33,052 nucleotides of DNA from Gemmiger sp. An120 (GTDB taxonomy: Bacteria > Bacillota > Clostridia > Oscillospirales > Ruminococcaceae): positions 1 to 33,052 of the forward strand of contig NZ_NFLN01000027.1 of assembly GCF_002160955.1 (NCBI RefSeq), read 5' to 3'. Numbering within the stretch: the stretch's first letter is position 1; each line of letters starts with the position of its first letter. The position numbers and the translations under genes were made by a program. Under the pieces are notes generated by a model that saw only the letters and a list, made by a program, of their open reading frames with translations, was not told where the DNA came from and did not search any database. This document shows positions 9,632 through 16,020 of the stretch, in pieces.

Positions 9632-9900
9632 CGGGTTCGTTTTGCAGAATGTCATAAGAGAATGAATGAAACAGTCCCATCTATATGAACTCCCTGTCGG
9701 AGGGAGGAGCGTTGGTCTGACCCGCCCGGCCCCGGCTGGGGTCTGGCATGGGCGGGGTTCAGTGAAGCCTTTTGCGGAAGTATTCCTCCGCACGGCCGGA
9801 GTATGATTCGCCGCGTTGGCGGCGGTTTCGTTTCCGATGGTTATAGAATACCCGAAAGATATGACCAATTTGTGTTGTGACTTTAAAGCAATTGCAAATA
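9632..9900. other. Gene-free region with strong secondary structure; possible structured RNA
   Basis: No believable protein is encoded; the open frames lack ribosome sites. Several hairpins lie in series. CTGA plus CCCGCCC (9717-9727) pairs with GGGCGGG and TCAG (about 9750-9762) enclosing CCCC/GGGG. GCGGA (9774-9778) pairs with TCCGC (9787-9791). CGCCGC (9809-9814) pairs with GCGGCG (9819-9824), followed by GTTTCGTTTCC, which resembles a weak plus-strand terminator. On the minus strand a promoter-like TTGGTC (9863-9868), 17-nt spacer, TATAAC (9840-9845) points into the same region. The strand cannot be decided. I looked for SRP RNA, RNase P, tmRNA and T-box signatures and found none; 6S RNA cannot be excluded. 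Confidence 0.4.
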
Positions 9901-9905
9901 AAATG

Positions 9906-9914
9906 TGGTACAAT
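9906..9914 (+). promoter_or_regulatory. Extended -10 promoter of queH
   Basis: TGG-TACAAT at 9906-9914, 30 nt before the queH ATG. No good -35 box lies at 16-18 nt, so it would rely on the TGn extension. Confidence 0.45.
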
Positions 9915-9943
9915 GGTTAAACCGAGACAAGGAGGGGACTTTC

Positions 9944-10567
9944 ATGCAGCCAAAACCCAATTACGACCGGGAGATGCAAAGCTGTCTGGCCGCGCTGAAC
10001 GCGGAGGAGCGGCCCCGGCTGCTGCTGCACGCCTGCTGCGGGCCCTGTTCCAGCGCGGTGCTGGAACAGCTGTGCCAGCGGTTTGCGGTGACGGTTCTGT
10101 ATTATAATCCCAATATCTGGCCCGCTGCCGAGCATGACCGCCGCCGGGACGAGCTGGCCCGGTTTTTGCAGCAGTGCGGCTGCGGGGCCCAGCTGGTAGC
10201 CCCGCCCTATGCGCCGGAAGAATTTTACAGCGCGGTGCAGGGGCTGGAGGCGGAACCGGAACGGGGCGGCCGGTGCACGGTCTGCTACCGGCTGCGGATG
10301 GAGCAGGCGGCCCGGTATGCGGCCGAGCATGGCTTTGACTGGTTCTGCACCACCCTGTCCATCAGCCCGCACAAGGACGCGGAGCGGATCAACCAGATCG
10401 GCCGCCAGCTGGAGGCGCAATACGGGGTGCGGCACCTGCCCAACGACTTCAAGAAACGGGGCGGATACCAGCGCAGCCTGGAACTGAGCGCCGAGTACGG
10501 CCTGTACCGGCAGGATTACTGCGGCTGCGAGTTCAGCGCCCGGCGTCTGGAAGAAAAAGCCGAATAA
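9944..10567 (+). CDS. queH: Epoxyqueuosine reductase QueH
   Basis: This 207-residue enzyme makes the last step of queuosine synthesis, reducing epoxyqueuosine in tRNA anticodons. It is the iron-sulfur, B12-independent QueH (DUF208) rather than QueG. Cysteine motifs are intact: HACCGPC (C31, C32, C35), RCTVCYRLRM and YCGCEFS. Also seen are YYNPNI and the TTLSISPHKD block, both typical of the family. The ATG at 9944 follows AGGAGGGG; a start at 9905 would lie over the -10 box. It stands alone on the plus strand and shares a bidirectional terminator with the convergent XRE gene. Confidence 0.95.
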   Translation: MQPKPNYDREMQSCLAALNAEERPRLLLHACCGPCSSAVLEQLCQRFAVTVLYYNPNIWPAAEHDRRRDELARFLQQCGCGAQLVAPPYAPEEFYSAVQGLEAEPERGGRCTVCYRLRMEQAARYAAEHGFDWFCTTLSISPHKDAERINQIGRQLEAQYGVRHLPNDFKKRGGYQRSLELSAEYGLYRQDYCGCEFSARRLEEKAE

Positions 10568-10570
10568 GCA

Positions 10571-10607
10571 AAACCCGGCGGAAGGTCTAGCCTTCCGCCG
10601 GGTTTTT
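10571..10607. terminator. Bidirectional terminator between queH and XRE gene 1
   Basis: A 15-bp stem (10571-10585 with 10591-10605) and 5-nt loop, with TTTTT on the plus strand and TTTTGC on the minus strand. The XRE gene's TAA lies inside the plus-strand T-run. Confidence 0.9.
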
Positions 10608-11295
10608 ACTGCGCGTTTTTCTCTTTGCAGGGCCGCAGCAGTTCCCAGGCCGCCGCCGCGGCGAGGCAGAGCCCCCGGTGCAGCGCCGGGAACCGGGCGG
10701 CCAGCCGCACCGCCGCACCATACAGCGGGATGCCGGAAAACCAGCCTGCCGCACCGGCGGTCAGGCCCAGCCCGTCCAGAGCCGCCGCCGCTGCCCAGGG
10801 CAGATTGAGCAGCCCCAGAACCAGGGCCAGGACGGCAAAGGCCTGCCGCACCCGCTTTTCCGGGCGGGTCAGGGACAGACCGCACAGCCGCAAGGCTTTT
10901 GCCAGCACCACCCCGGCCAGCAGCCAGGCCGGAACCAGCACCGCCCCCAGCAGAGCCGTGGGCCAGGGCTGATAGTGCAGCGCCTGCCATGCCAGCGCCT
11001 GACGCCGCAGCACCATACCCGCCGCTGCCAGTGCGGCCAGCGCCACCGCACCGGCCGTCACCTGCAGCCAGGCGGCGCGGCGTTCTTCCCGGCCGGGCGG
11101 GCCGTAGAGCAGATGGTCCGGTGCGCAGCCCAGTTCCCGGGCCAGAGCCAGCAGCGTTTCGATGTCCGGGCGGCTGCGTCCGGTCTCGTAATTGGAAATT
11201 GTCTGCCGTGTGACAAACAGCCTTTGTGCCAGCTGATCCTGGGTCAGGTTTTTGCGCTGGCGTATCTCGCGGATGTTTTTGCCGATATCCCGCAT
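10606..11295 (-). CDS. XRE-family regulator with C-terminal membrane domain (1)
   Basis: This 229-residue protein has an N-terminal helix-turn-helix of the Cro/C1 type at about residues 5-62 (REIRQRKNLTQDQLAQRL, then TRQTISNYETGRSRP). From about residue 75 it has roughly four hydrophobic segments (for example WLQVTAGAVALAALAAAG and LLGAVLVPAWLLAGVVLA), so the DNA-binding domain would be tethered to the membrane. The ATG at 11295 follows GGGGAGG. It lies downstream of a second, non-identical protein of the same design. No transporter or kinase lies beside it, so the target is unknown; autoregulation or sensing of membrane or antibiotic stress is a guess. Confidence 0.85.
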   Translation of the reverse strand: MRDIGKNIREIRQRKNLTQDQLAQRLFVTRQTISNYETGRSRPDIETLLALARELGCAPDHLLYGPPGREERRAAWLQVTAGAVALAALAAAGMVLRRQALAWQALHYQPWPTALLGAVLVPAWLLAGVVLAKALRLCGLSLTRPEKRVRQAFAVLALVLGLLNLPWAAAAALDGLGLTAGAAGWFSGIPLYGAAVRLAARFPALHRGLCLAAAAAWELLRPCKEKNAQ

Positions 11296-11318
11296 GGGCC
11301 ACCTCCCCTTTCGCTTTC

Positions 11319-11347
11319 AGCCTAGCACAAACGGGGCGGCTTGTCAC
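11319..11347 (-). promoter_or_regulatory. Possible promoter of XRE gene 1
   Basis: Minus strand: GTGACA (11342-11347), 17-nt spacer ending TGC, then TAGGCT (11319-11324). The -35 is good, the -10 is poor apart from the TGn extension. Confidence 0.33.
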
Positions 11348-11368
11348 GCAAAGAGGCTTTGCACGGCA

Positions 11369-11998
11369 TTATTTCAGATCGCGCCAGAAATGCGCCATGG
11401 TTCCGCAGCCCACTGCCAGCCAGGCCAGCAGAACCAGCCCGTCAAACACAAAACTGGAATAAGGCCGGGGATAGGAATAGGCGGCGTAGGTCAGCACCAG
11501 CCGCAGGGGGAAATAGGCCCCCATCCAGACGGCGGCGGTATAAAACCGGGCACGTTTGGTGCGGCCGGCCGGGTCCTGGGGGCCCAGCACCCGATACATC
11601 ATCTCGAACGCGCCCGCCAGCAGAACACTGAGCATTGTCCCCACCAGGCAGAGCACCTCCGACTGATAATACGCCGCGTTGATAAACTGAAACACCAGCA
11701 CCGCAGCGCTGAGCGCGATGGCCCCCGCAAAGACCGCCCCCATGTACAGAGGGGCGTTTTCGATCGGGCAGGCGGTTTCGTGCGGCGCCTGGACGGTCTC
11801 GTATTCATCGTATAAAAGGTAGTCGGTGGTCACCCCGAACAGCCGGCTCAGCCCCAGGATGTTGGGCGCGTCGGGAAAGGCCGACCCCATCTCCCACCGG
11901 GAAATTGCCTGCCGGGACACCCCCAGCTTTTCCGCCAGTTCTTCCTGGGACAGGCCCTCCTTCTTGCGCAGGGCCAGGATCTTTTCCGCCATGGTCAT
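11369..11998 (-). CDS. XRE-family regulator with C-terminal membrane domain (2)
   Basis: This 209-residue protein has an N-terminal Cro/C1-type helix-turn-helix at residues ~5-62 (ALRKKEGLSQEELAEKLG, SRQAISRWEMGSAFP) and then about four membrane segments from residue ~83 (LYMGAVFAGAIALSAAVLV, VLCLVGTMLSVLLAGAF and two more). The two neighbouring ATGs at 11998 and 11992 both fit; AGGAGG is better spaced for 11998. It is 73 nt upstream of the other XRE-membrane gene in the same direction, with no strong terminator between them. The HTH halves are only moderately alike, so they are paralogues rather than a recent duplicate. Confidence 0.85.
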   Translation of the reverse strand: MTMAEKILALRKKEGLSQEELAEKLGVSRQAISRWEMGSAFPDAPNILGLSRLFGVTTDYLLYDEYETVQAPHETACPIENAPLYMGAVFAGAIALSAAVLVFQFINAAYYQSEVLCLVGTMLSVLLAGAFEMMYRVLGPQDPAGRTKRARFYTAAVWMGAYFPLRLVLTYAAYSYPRPYSSFVFDGLVLLAWLAVGCGTMAHFWRDLK

Positions 11999-12114
11999 TG
12001 TAGGTAAACCTCCTGTGTTTTGGTGGTTTCAGCATACCCGATTCCGCCGGGCAGCGCCACCGCATCAGGGTCGCAATCCCGCAACCAAATGTAACACTGG
12101 CGTTTTCAGGGCCA
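11999..12114. other. Gene-free stretch upstream of XRE gene 2
   Basis: Holds the leader of XRE gene 2, with a weak minus-strand -10-like TATGCT near 12035 and no clear -35 box. Nothing else is recognised before the hairpin array that begins at 12115. Confidence 0.4.
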
Positions 12115-12192
12115 ATATGGGGGTCCAAGACCCCCATGCCCCCATCCCGCGGGCCGAAATTTCGGCCCGCATAGTTTCAGTAAAAACGGGGC
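12115..12192 (+). repeat. Left arm of a mirror-symmetric hairpin element
   Basis: Order of parts: a 9-bp hairpin ATGGGGGTC/GACCCCCAT (12117-12137), a C-rich spacer, a perfect 22-nt palindrome (12149-12170, GCGGGCCG..CGGCCCGC), a CAG-A-rich spacer, and ACGGGGC (12186-12192). The same parts recur in inverted order and orientation in 12214-12305. Confidence 0.75.
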
Positions 12193-12220
12193 ATGCCGCC
12201 CGACAGGCAGCACGCCCCGT
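12182..12220 (-). terminator. Intrinsic terminator of the xpaC-TPM operon (centre of the hairpin element)
   Basis: On the minus strand ACGGGGCGTGCTGCC pairs over 15 positions (two G-U) with GGCGGCATGCCCCGT, and TTTTT (12182-12186) follows. It lies about 100 nt after the TPM stop. Confidence 0.75.
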
Positions 12221-12305
12221 TCTGTTCTGCAGTTTCCCGCGGGCCGGAGAATTCCGGCCCGCTGTTTGCGGGGGGTATGGGGGGAATGCTTCATTCCCCC
12301 CATAT
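12214..12305 (-). repeat. Right arm of the mirror-symmetric hairpin element
   Basis: Contains GCCCCGT (12214-12220), a 10-bp hairpin GCGGGCCGGA/TCCGGCCCGC (12239-12262), a C/G-rich spacer, and a 13-bp hairpin TATGGGGGGAATG/CATTCCCCCCATA (12276-12304). Its reverse complement aligns part for part with 12115-12192. The element ends in ATATGGGGG (12115-12123) and CCCCCATAT (12297-12305), a 9-bp terminal inverted repeat. I saw no target-site duplication. Confidence 0.75.
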
Positions 12306-12322
12306 CAGCACAGGTGCAGGCA

Positions 12323-13351
12323 TCAGCGCCCGCGTCCGGCGCCGCCACCCCGGGTAAATCCGCCGCCGCCGGAAGACCGGCCGCCGCCAAAGGAGCGGCC
12401 GCCCCCGAAAGAGGACCGTCCGGCGCCGCCGCCCCGGGTAAATCCGCCGCCGCCCGAGGGCCGGCCGCCGAATCCGCCGCCAAAACCGCCGCCCATGGGA
12501 GGCCGGGGTCCGCGGGGCGGACGGGGCCCACCCCAGCCGCCATAAGGCGGGCGGGGAGGCCGGGGCGGACGGGGCCCGCCCCAGTAATGATGATGGTAAT
12601 ACCGGCGGCGGGGCAGGAAGGCCGACACCACCGCCAGCACCAGGATCAGGCCCACCACGATCAGCACCAGAATGGTGTTGGCCGCAAAGCCCAGGATGGT
12701 CAGGGCCGGGCTGGACACGCGGCCCACCGGCGCCGTACCGCCGGTTGTAGGCTGCGCCGCCACGCTGCCGGAGGTTGCCTGCACCTGGCTGGCGCTGCGG
12801 TTCACACCAAAGGAAGCCGCCAGTTCATCGTAGAGGGCCGCCGCCGTGGCACGCACGCCCGCGTCGTAATCCCCCACCGCGAAATCCGGCTCCAGATAGG
12901 TATTCAGAATGCGGCTGATGCTGCTGGTGGGCAGGCGGGTTTCCAGACCCGCGCCCTGTACGCACCAGTAATCCTCGGCGCCGGTCACCAGCAGCAGCAA
13001 TACACCCCGGTTGGTGCCTGCGTTGCCGATCTGCCAGTCATTGAACAGATCATAGGCGTAGTCCTCGGTGGACTTGTTGCCGGTGAAATCCACCGTCACC
13101 ACCACCAGCTCGCACTCGTCCACATTGTGGTACAGGTCATTGCCCAGCGCGGCCAGCCAGGCTTCGGTGTCGGCGCTGAGCACCCCGGCCGCGTCGGTGA
13201 CATACCAGGCGTCGGAGGGGTACAGGTCGGCCCGGCTGTAGTCAAAGGGCTCGTTCTGATCCGAGCGGGACATCACGCTGAACGCCAGCACCACGGTGAC
13301 CAGCACCAGGCCCACGGCCAGCACAACGCCCAACACTTTTGATTTGTTCAT
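12323..13351 (-). CDS. TPM-domain membrane protein with glycine-rich tail
   Basis: This 342-residue protein has an N-terminal signal-anchor helix (residues ~4-25) and then a TPM domain of about 130 residues (WYVTDAAGVLSADTEAWLA, VVTVDFTGNKSTEDYA, GNAGTNRGVLLLL, LEPDFAVGDYDAG). A Thr/Ala-rich linker, a second transmembrane helix at about 222-244 and a low-complexity Gly/Arg/Pro tail follow. The domain (TPM_phosphatase, PF04536) is extracytoplasmic in related proteins; the molecular role is unsettled. The ATG at 13351 overlaps the previous gene's TGA (ATGA), implying translational coupling. The tail encodes a GGGGFTRGGGAGR motif twice, from a 37-nt direct repeat. It is last in the operon. Confidence 0.88.
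   Translation of the reverse strand: MNKSKVLGVVLAVGLVLVTVVLAFSVMSRSDQNEPFDYSRADLYPSDAWYVTDAAGVLSADTEAWLAALGNDLYHNVDECELVVVTVDFTGNKSTEDYAYDLFNDWQIGNAGTNRGVLLLLVTGAEDYWCVQGAGLETRLPTSSISRILNTYLEPDFAVGDYDAGVRATAAALYDELAASFGVNRSASQVQATSGSVAAQPTTGGTAPVGRVSSPALTILGFAANTILVLIVVGLILVLAVVSAFLPRRRYYHHHYWGGPRPPRPPRPPYGGWGGPRPPRGPRPPMGGGFGGGFGGRPSGGGGFTRGGGAGRSSFGGGRSFGGGRSSGGGGFTRGGGAGRGR
12334..12370 (-). repeat. Direct repeat copy 1 in the TPM gene tail
   Basis: 37 nt identical to 12418-12454 except for one base, encoding GGGGFTRGGGAG. Confidence 0.8.
12418..12454 (-). repeat. Direct repeat copy 2 in the TPM gene tail
   Basis: Second copy of the 37-nt unit (one mismatch), 84 nt from the first. In frame, it lengthens the Gly-rich tail and could vary by slippage or recombination. 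Confidence 0.8.
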
Positions 13352-14031
13352 GCAAATAACTCCACTTCTTGTACCTGCCAAATTCCACCCAGCAGCACCG
13401 CCGGAAAAGAACTCAGCGTTTTGTTGAACGCCTGTGCCTCCTCATTATAGCTGCTTTGGGAAAGGATATCCTGGCGGGACAAAAATTCGCTCCATTGTGT
13501 TTGCAGGGTTTGCCCCCGGTCGGACTCATCAGCGATCGGCTTCAACTGCTGATACAGCGAATCGATCGCCGCCGCCAGCTGCGTATTGGCCGCATACTGC
13601 TCCGCCGGGCCCTCCGCGTCATATAGTGCATCCAGGGCCTCGGCCGCGCTCGTCACCAAGGGGTCGGTCATTCCCAGCAGGGTTTTGCCCATCCCCACAA
13701 TGCCGGCGGCCGCCTGCGCCCGGGCAGTAAGTTCTTCCGGGATGGAGATGACGGCGGCGCCGCCGGCTATCGGCGTACCCTTCTCGTAGAGGGCGGCCAC
13801 GTCGGCGGCCTTGGCGGCCAGCTTGCCGCCGCCCAGGCCCACCACCGCCGCCAGAACCAGCGCCAGGGCAATGATCCGGGCGGTCAGCGGGCGGCGCAGC
13901 GCTCCGGGCAGTTTGCCCTCGGCCTTGCCCAGGGCGGGCAGACCGGCGGCGGTGTCAAACTCCACCGCGTTCGGGTCAAAGGCCGGGGACGCAGGGCCGG
14001 ATACCGGCCCGAAATCCTTCTGTGCGGCCAT
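13348..14031 (-). CDS. LemA-like single-pass membrane protein
   Basis: This 227-residue protein has a Pro/Ala-rich cytoplasmic start, one transmembrane helix at about residues 51-70 (ARIIALALVLAAVVGLGGG) and a helical extracytoplasmic part. The C-terminal NEEAQAFNKTLSSFPAVLL resembles the YNxxVxxFP region of LemA proteins, which are often encoded beside TPM proteins. That resemblance plus position is the basis for the call; the rest is divergent. The ATG at 14031 is one base after the telA stop, and its stop overlaps the TPM start. It probably forms part of one envelope complex with its operon partners. Confidence 0.6.
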   Translation of the reverse strand: MAAQKDFGPVSGPASPAFDPNAVEFDTAAGLPALGKAEGKLPGALRRPLTARIIALALVLAAVVGLGGGKLAAKAADVAALYEKGTPIAGGAAVISIPEELTARAQAAAGIVGMGKTLLGMTDPLVTSAAEALDALYDAEGPAEQYAANTQLAAAIDSLYQQLKPIADESDRGQTLQTQWSEFLSRQDILSQSSYNEEAQAFNKTLSSFPAVLLGGIWQVQEVELFA

Positions 14032-14032
14032 A

Positions 14033-15187
14033 TCAGTTCAGCTCCAGCAGCTTCTGCTTCAGCTCGCCTTCGATGCGGCCCAGCTCCTGCTCGGCGGCGG
14101 CGCGCTTTTCCTTGCCCTCGGTCTGGATCTTCTTCAGCTCGTCCAGGGTCTCGATCAGGCTGCGGTTGGTGGCCTGCAGGGTCTCCATATCCACGATGCC
14201 CCGCTCGGACTCCCGGGCCGCCTCGATGGTGCCCTGCTTCAGGGCGGCAGCGTTCTTCTTCAGCAGTTCGTTGGTCATGTCGGTCACGGCCCGCTGGGCG
14301 TTGATCGCCTGCTGGCTGTGGGCCAGGCCCAGCGCCAGCACCATCTGGTTCTTCCACAGGGGGATGGTATTGACGATGCTGCTCTGGATCTTTTCCGCCA
14401 TGATGGTGTTGTTGTTCTGGATCAGGCGGATCTGGGGGCCCATCTGCAGGGAGATGTTCCGGGTCAGTTCCAGATCGTACAGCTTTTTCTCAAACCGGTT
14501 GCACAGGTCGGCCAGATCCCGGGCCGCCTGGGCGTCCTCCGGCAGGCCGCTGGTACGGGCCTTGGCCTCGGCGGCCGCCAGCTCGTTCTCCCGCACGGAT
14601 TTCAGCTTCTTTTTGCCGGCCAGGATATACATGCTCAGCTCTTTGAAGTAGGTCATGTTCAGCTGGTACATCTTGTCCAGCATGGCGATGTCCTTCATCA
14701 GCTGCACCTGATGGGCTTCCAGCATGCCCTCGATCCGGTCCACGTTGGTCTCCACCTTGTTGTACCGGGTCTTCATCTCCTCCAGCTGGTTGCCCGCCCG
14801 CTTGAACAGGCCCAAAAAGCCCTTGGGCTGCTCTTCCAGGGCGTCAAAGTTCTGCAGCTCGGTCACCAGGCTGGTGAGCATATCCCCCACCTCGCCCATG
14901 TCCTTGGTTCGCACCTTGTCCAGGGCGGCTTCGCTGAAGTCGCTGATCTTCTTCTGGCTGGCCGCGCCGTACTGCAGCACGATCTGGCTGTTGGTGATGT
15001 CGATCTTTTCGGCAAAGTCGTCCACCATCTTCTGCTCTTCCGGGGTCAGGGGGGTATCCTCCACCGTCACCGGCTCCACCTTGGGCTGCTCGGCTTCCTT
15101 TTCCGCTGCGGCGGCGTCGCCCAGCGGGTCCAGGGTCAGGGAAGGCGCGGCGGGGGCGTCCAGGCTCAGGCTAATTTTTTCCTCCAT
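14033..15187 (-). CDS. TelA / toxic anion resistance family protein
   Basis: This 384-residue helical protein of the TelA family (PF05816) is named for tellurite resistance, but its usual role appears to be envelope-stress related. The acidic N-terminus (about 50 residues) is followed by long amphipathic helices. Family blocks seen are DLELTRNISLQMGPQIRLIQ, then NNNTIMAEKIQSSIVNTIPLWKNQMV, and the conserved QQAINAQRAVTDMTN. There is no membrane segment, so it is cytoplasmic or peripheral. The ATG at 15187 follows AAAGGA. It lies 45 nt after xpaC, reproducing the xpaC-yaaN pairing known in Bacillus. Confidence 0.92.
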   Translation of the reverse strand: MEEKISLSLDAPAAPSLTLDPLGDAAAAEKEAEQPKVEPVTVEDTPLTPEEQKMVDDFAEKIDITNSQIVLQYGAASQKKISDFSEAALDKVRTKDMGEVGDMLTSLVTELQNFDALEEQPKGFLGLFKRAGNQLEEMKTRYNKVETNVDRIEGMLEAHQVQLMKDIAMLDKMYQLNMTYFKELSMYILAGKKKLKSVRENELAAAEAKARTSGLPEDAQAARDLADLCNRFEKKLYDLELTRNISLQMGPQIRLIQNNNTIMAEKIQSSIVNTIPLWKNQMVLALGLAHSQQAINAQRAVTDMTNELLKKNAAALKQGTIEAARESERGIVDMETLQATNRSLIETLDELKKIQTEGKEKRAAAEQELGRIEGELKQKLLELN

Positions 15188-15232
15188 AATCCAATCGTCC
15201 TTTCTTCTAACCGCGTCCGGGGACGCGCTTGT

Positions 15233-15892
15233 TTACTGTTCTTCAGGCTTTTGCGCAAAATCGCTGCCGGTCAGCCCCTGGCCCCGCAGCATGCCGTTCA
15301 GCACCTCCAGGTCGGCGCTCAGATCCAGCGCGTCGGCGGCGAACAGGCTGTCCAGCTGGTTTTCAAAGGCAGTGGCGATGCTGGCCGCGTTGGTCTCCAC
15401 CTCCCGGCGTACCGAGGCGGCGTTGCCGCCCTGCACGTCCTGCCCCTCCAGCCGGGCATACAGTTCCAGAATACGCACCGCATCCGGCAGGTAGTAGTTG
15501 GCAAACCGGCGGATCTGGGGCGCCTTTTCCGGATGGGCCTCCACCTCGGCCAGAATGCTGCGTCCGGCGGTTTCCATCCGGCGGATGCTGGCGGACAGGC
15601 CGGTATCCGGGATGGCCTCATCCAGCCGGTGCAGGTCGGCCAGCTTCTGCTGCACCGATTCCAGCATGGCGTCCACGTCCTCCCGCCCGGTCATGAAGGG
15701 CATCTCCATCCGGGTGATCCGGTCCGGGCACAGGCGGCGGGTCACCAGCCAGACCGCGGCGCTCACCACGGCGGTGGCCGCCAGCGCCCACAGGCTGTAC
15801 AGCGGCAGCACCAGCCCGGCCAGCAGCCAGACCGCCCCCGCAAAATATACCGGCAGCACCGACCGGGTTCGTTTTTCCACCCATCTGCTCAT
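15233..15892 (-). CDS. xpaC: XpaC-like protein (5-bromo-4-chloroindolyl phosphate hydrolysis family)
   Basis: This 219-residue protein has a basic N-terminus and two closely spaced hydrophobic helices at about residues 14-51 (LPVYFAGAVWLLAGLVLPLY, ALAATAVVSAAVWLV). A helical cytoplasmic domain follows (DAMLESVQQKLADLHRLDEAI, ILAEVEAHPEKAPQIRRFANYYLPDAVRI), the last being a strong XpaC-family signature. The enzymatic name is historical and no hydrolase motif is visible. The ATG at 15892 follows AGGAG. It is the first gene of the xpaC-telA-LemA-like-TPM operon. Confidence 0.88.
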   Translation of the reverse strand: MSRWVEKRTRSVLPVYFAGAVWLLAGLVLPLYSLWALAATAVVSAAVWLVTRRLCPDRITRMEMPFMTGREDVDAMLESVQQKLADLHRLDEAIPDTGLSASIRRMETAGRSILAEVEAHPEKAPQIRRFANYYLPDAVRILELYARLEGQDVQGGNAASVRREVETNAASIATAFENQLDSLFAADALDLSADLEVLNGMLRGQGLTGSDFAQKPEEQ

Positions 15893-15939
15893 GGCGTTCT
15901 CCTTTGTTCCAGCCGGGCTTGTCCGGCCGTTATAGTCCT

Positions 15940-15968
15940 ATTGTATGCGCTCTGCGTCAAAAAAGCAA
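15940..15968 (-). promoter_or_regulatory. Promoter of the xpaC-telA-TPM operon
   Basis: Minus strand: -35 TTGCTT (15963-15968), 17-nt spacer, -10 TACAAT (15940-15945). Confidence 0.5.
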
Positions 15969-16020
15969 CGAAAAGGCTCTTTCCTACAGACAGGTTTTAC
16001 AAAAAGTTAACGACTGGCTC

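Noticed and set aside
9632-9836. SRP RNA, RNase P RNA, tmRNA or T-box
   Set aside because: None of the diagnostic core motifs (SRP GGAAG tetraloop region, RNase P core, tmRNA tag and tRNA-like end, T-box TGG sequence) could be found.
9617-9913. 98-codon minus-strand ORF in the gene-free region
   Set aside because: Start overlaps the queH -10 box, no ribosome site, no recognisable sequence; it also crosses strong hairpins.
12115-12305. CRISPR array
   Set aside because: The hairpins are mirror-arranged and differ from one another; there are no equal-length direct repeats with unique spacers.
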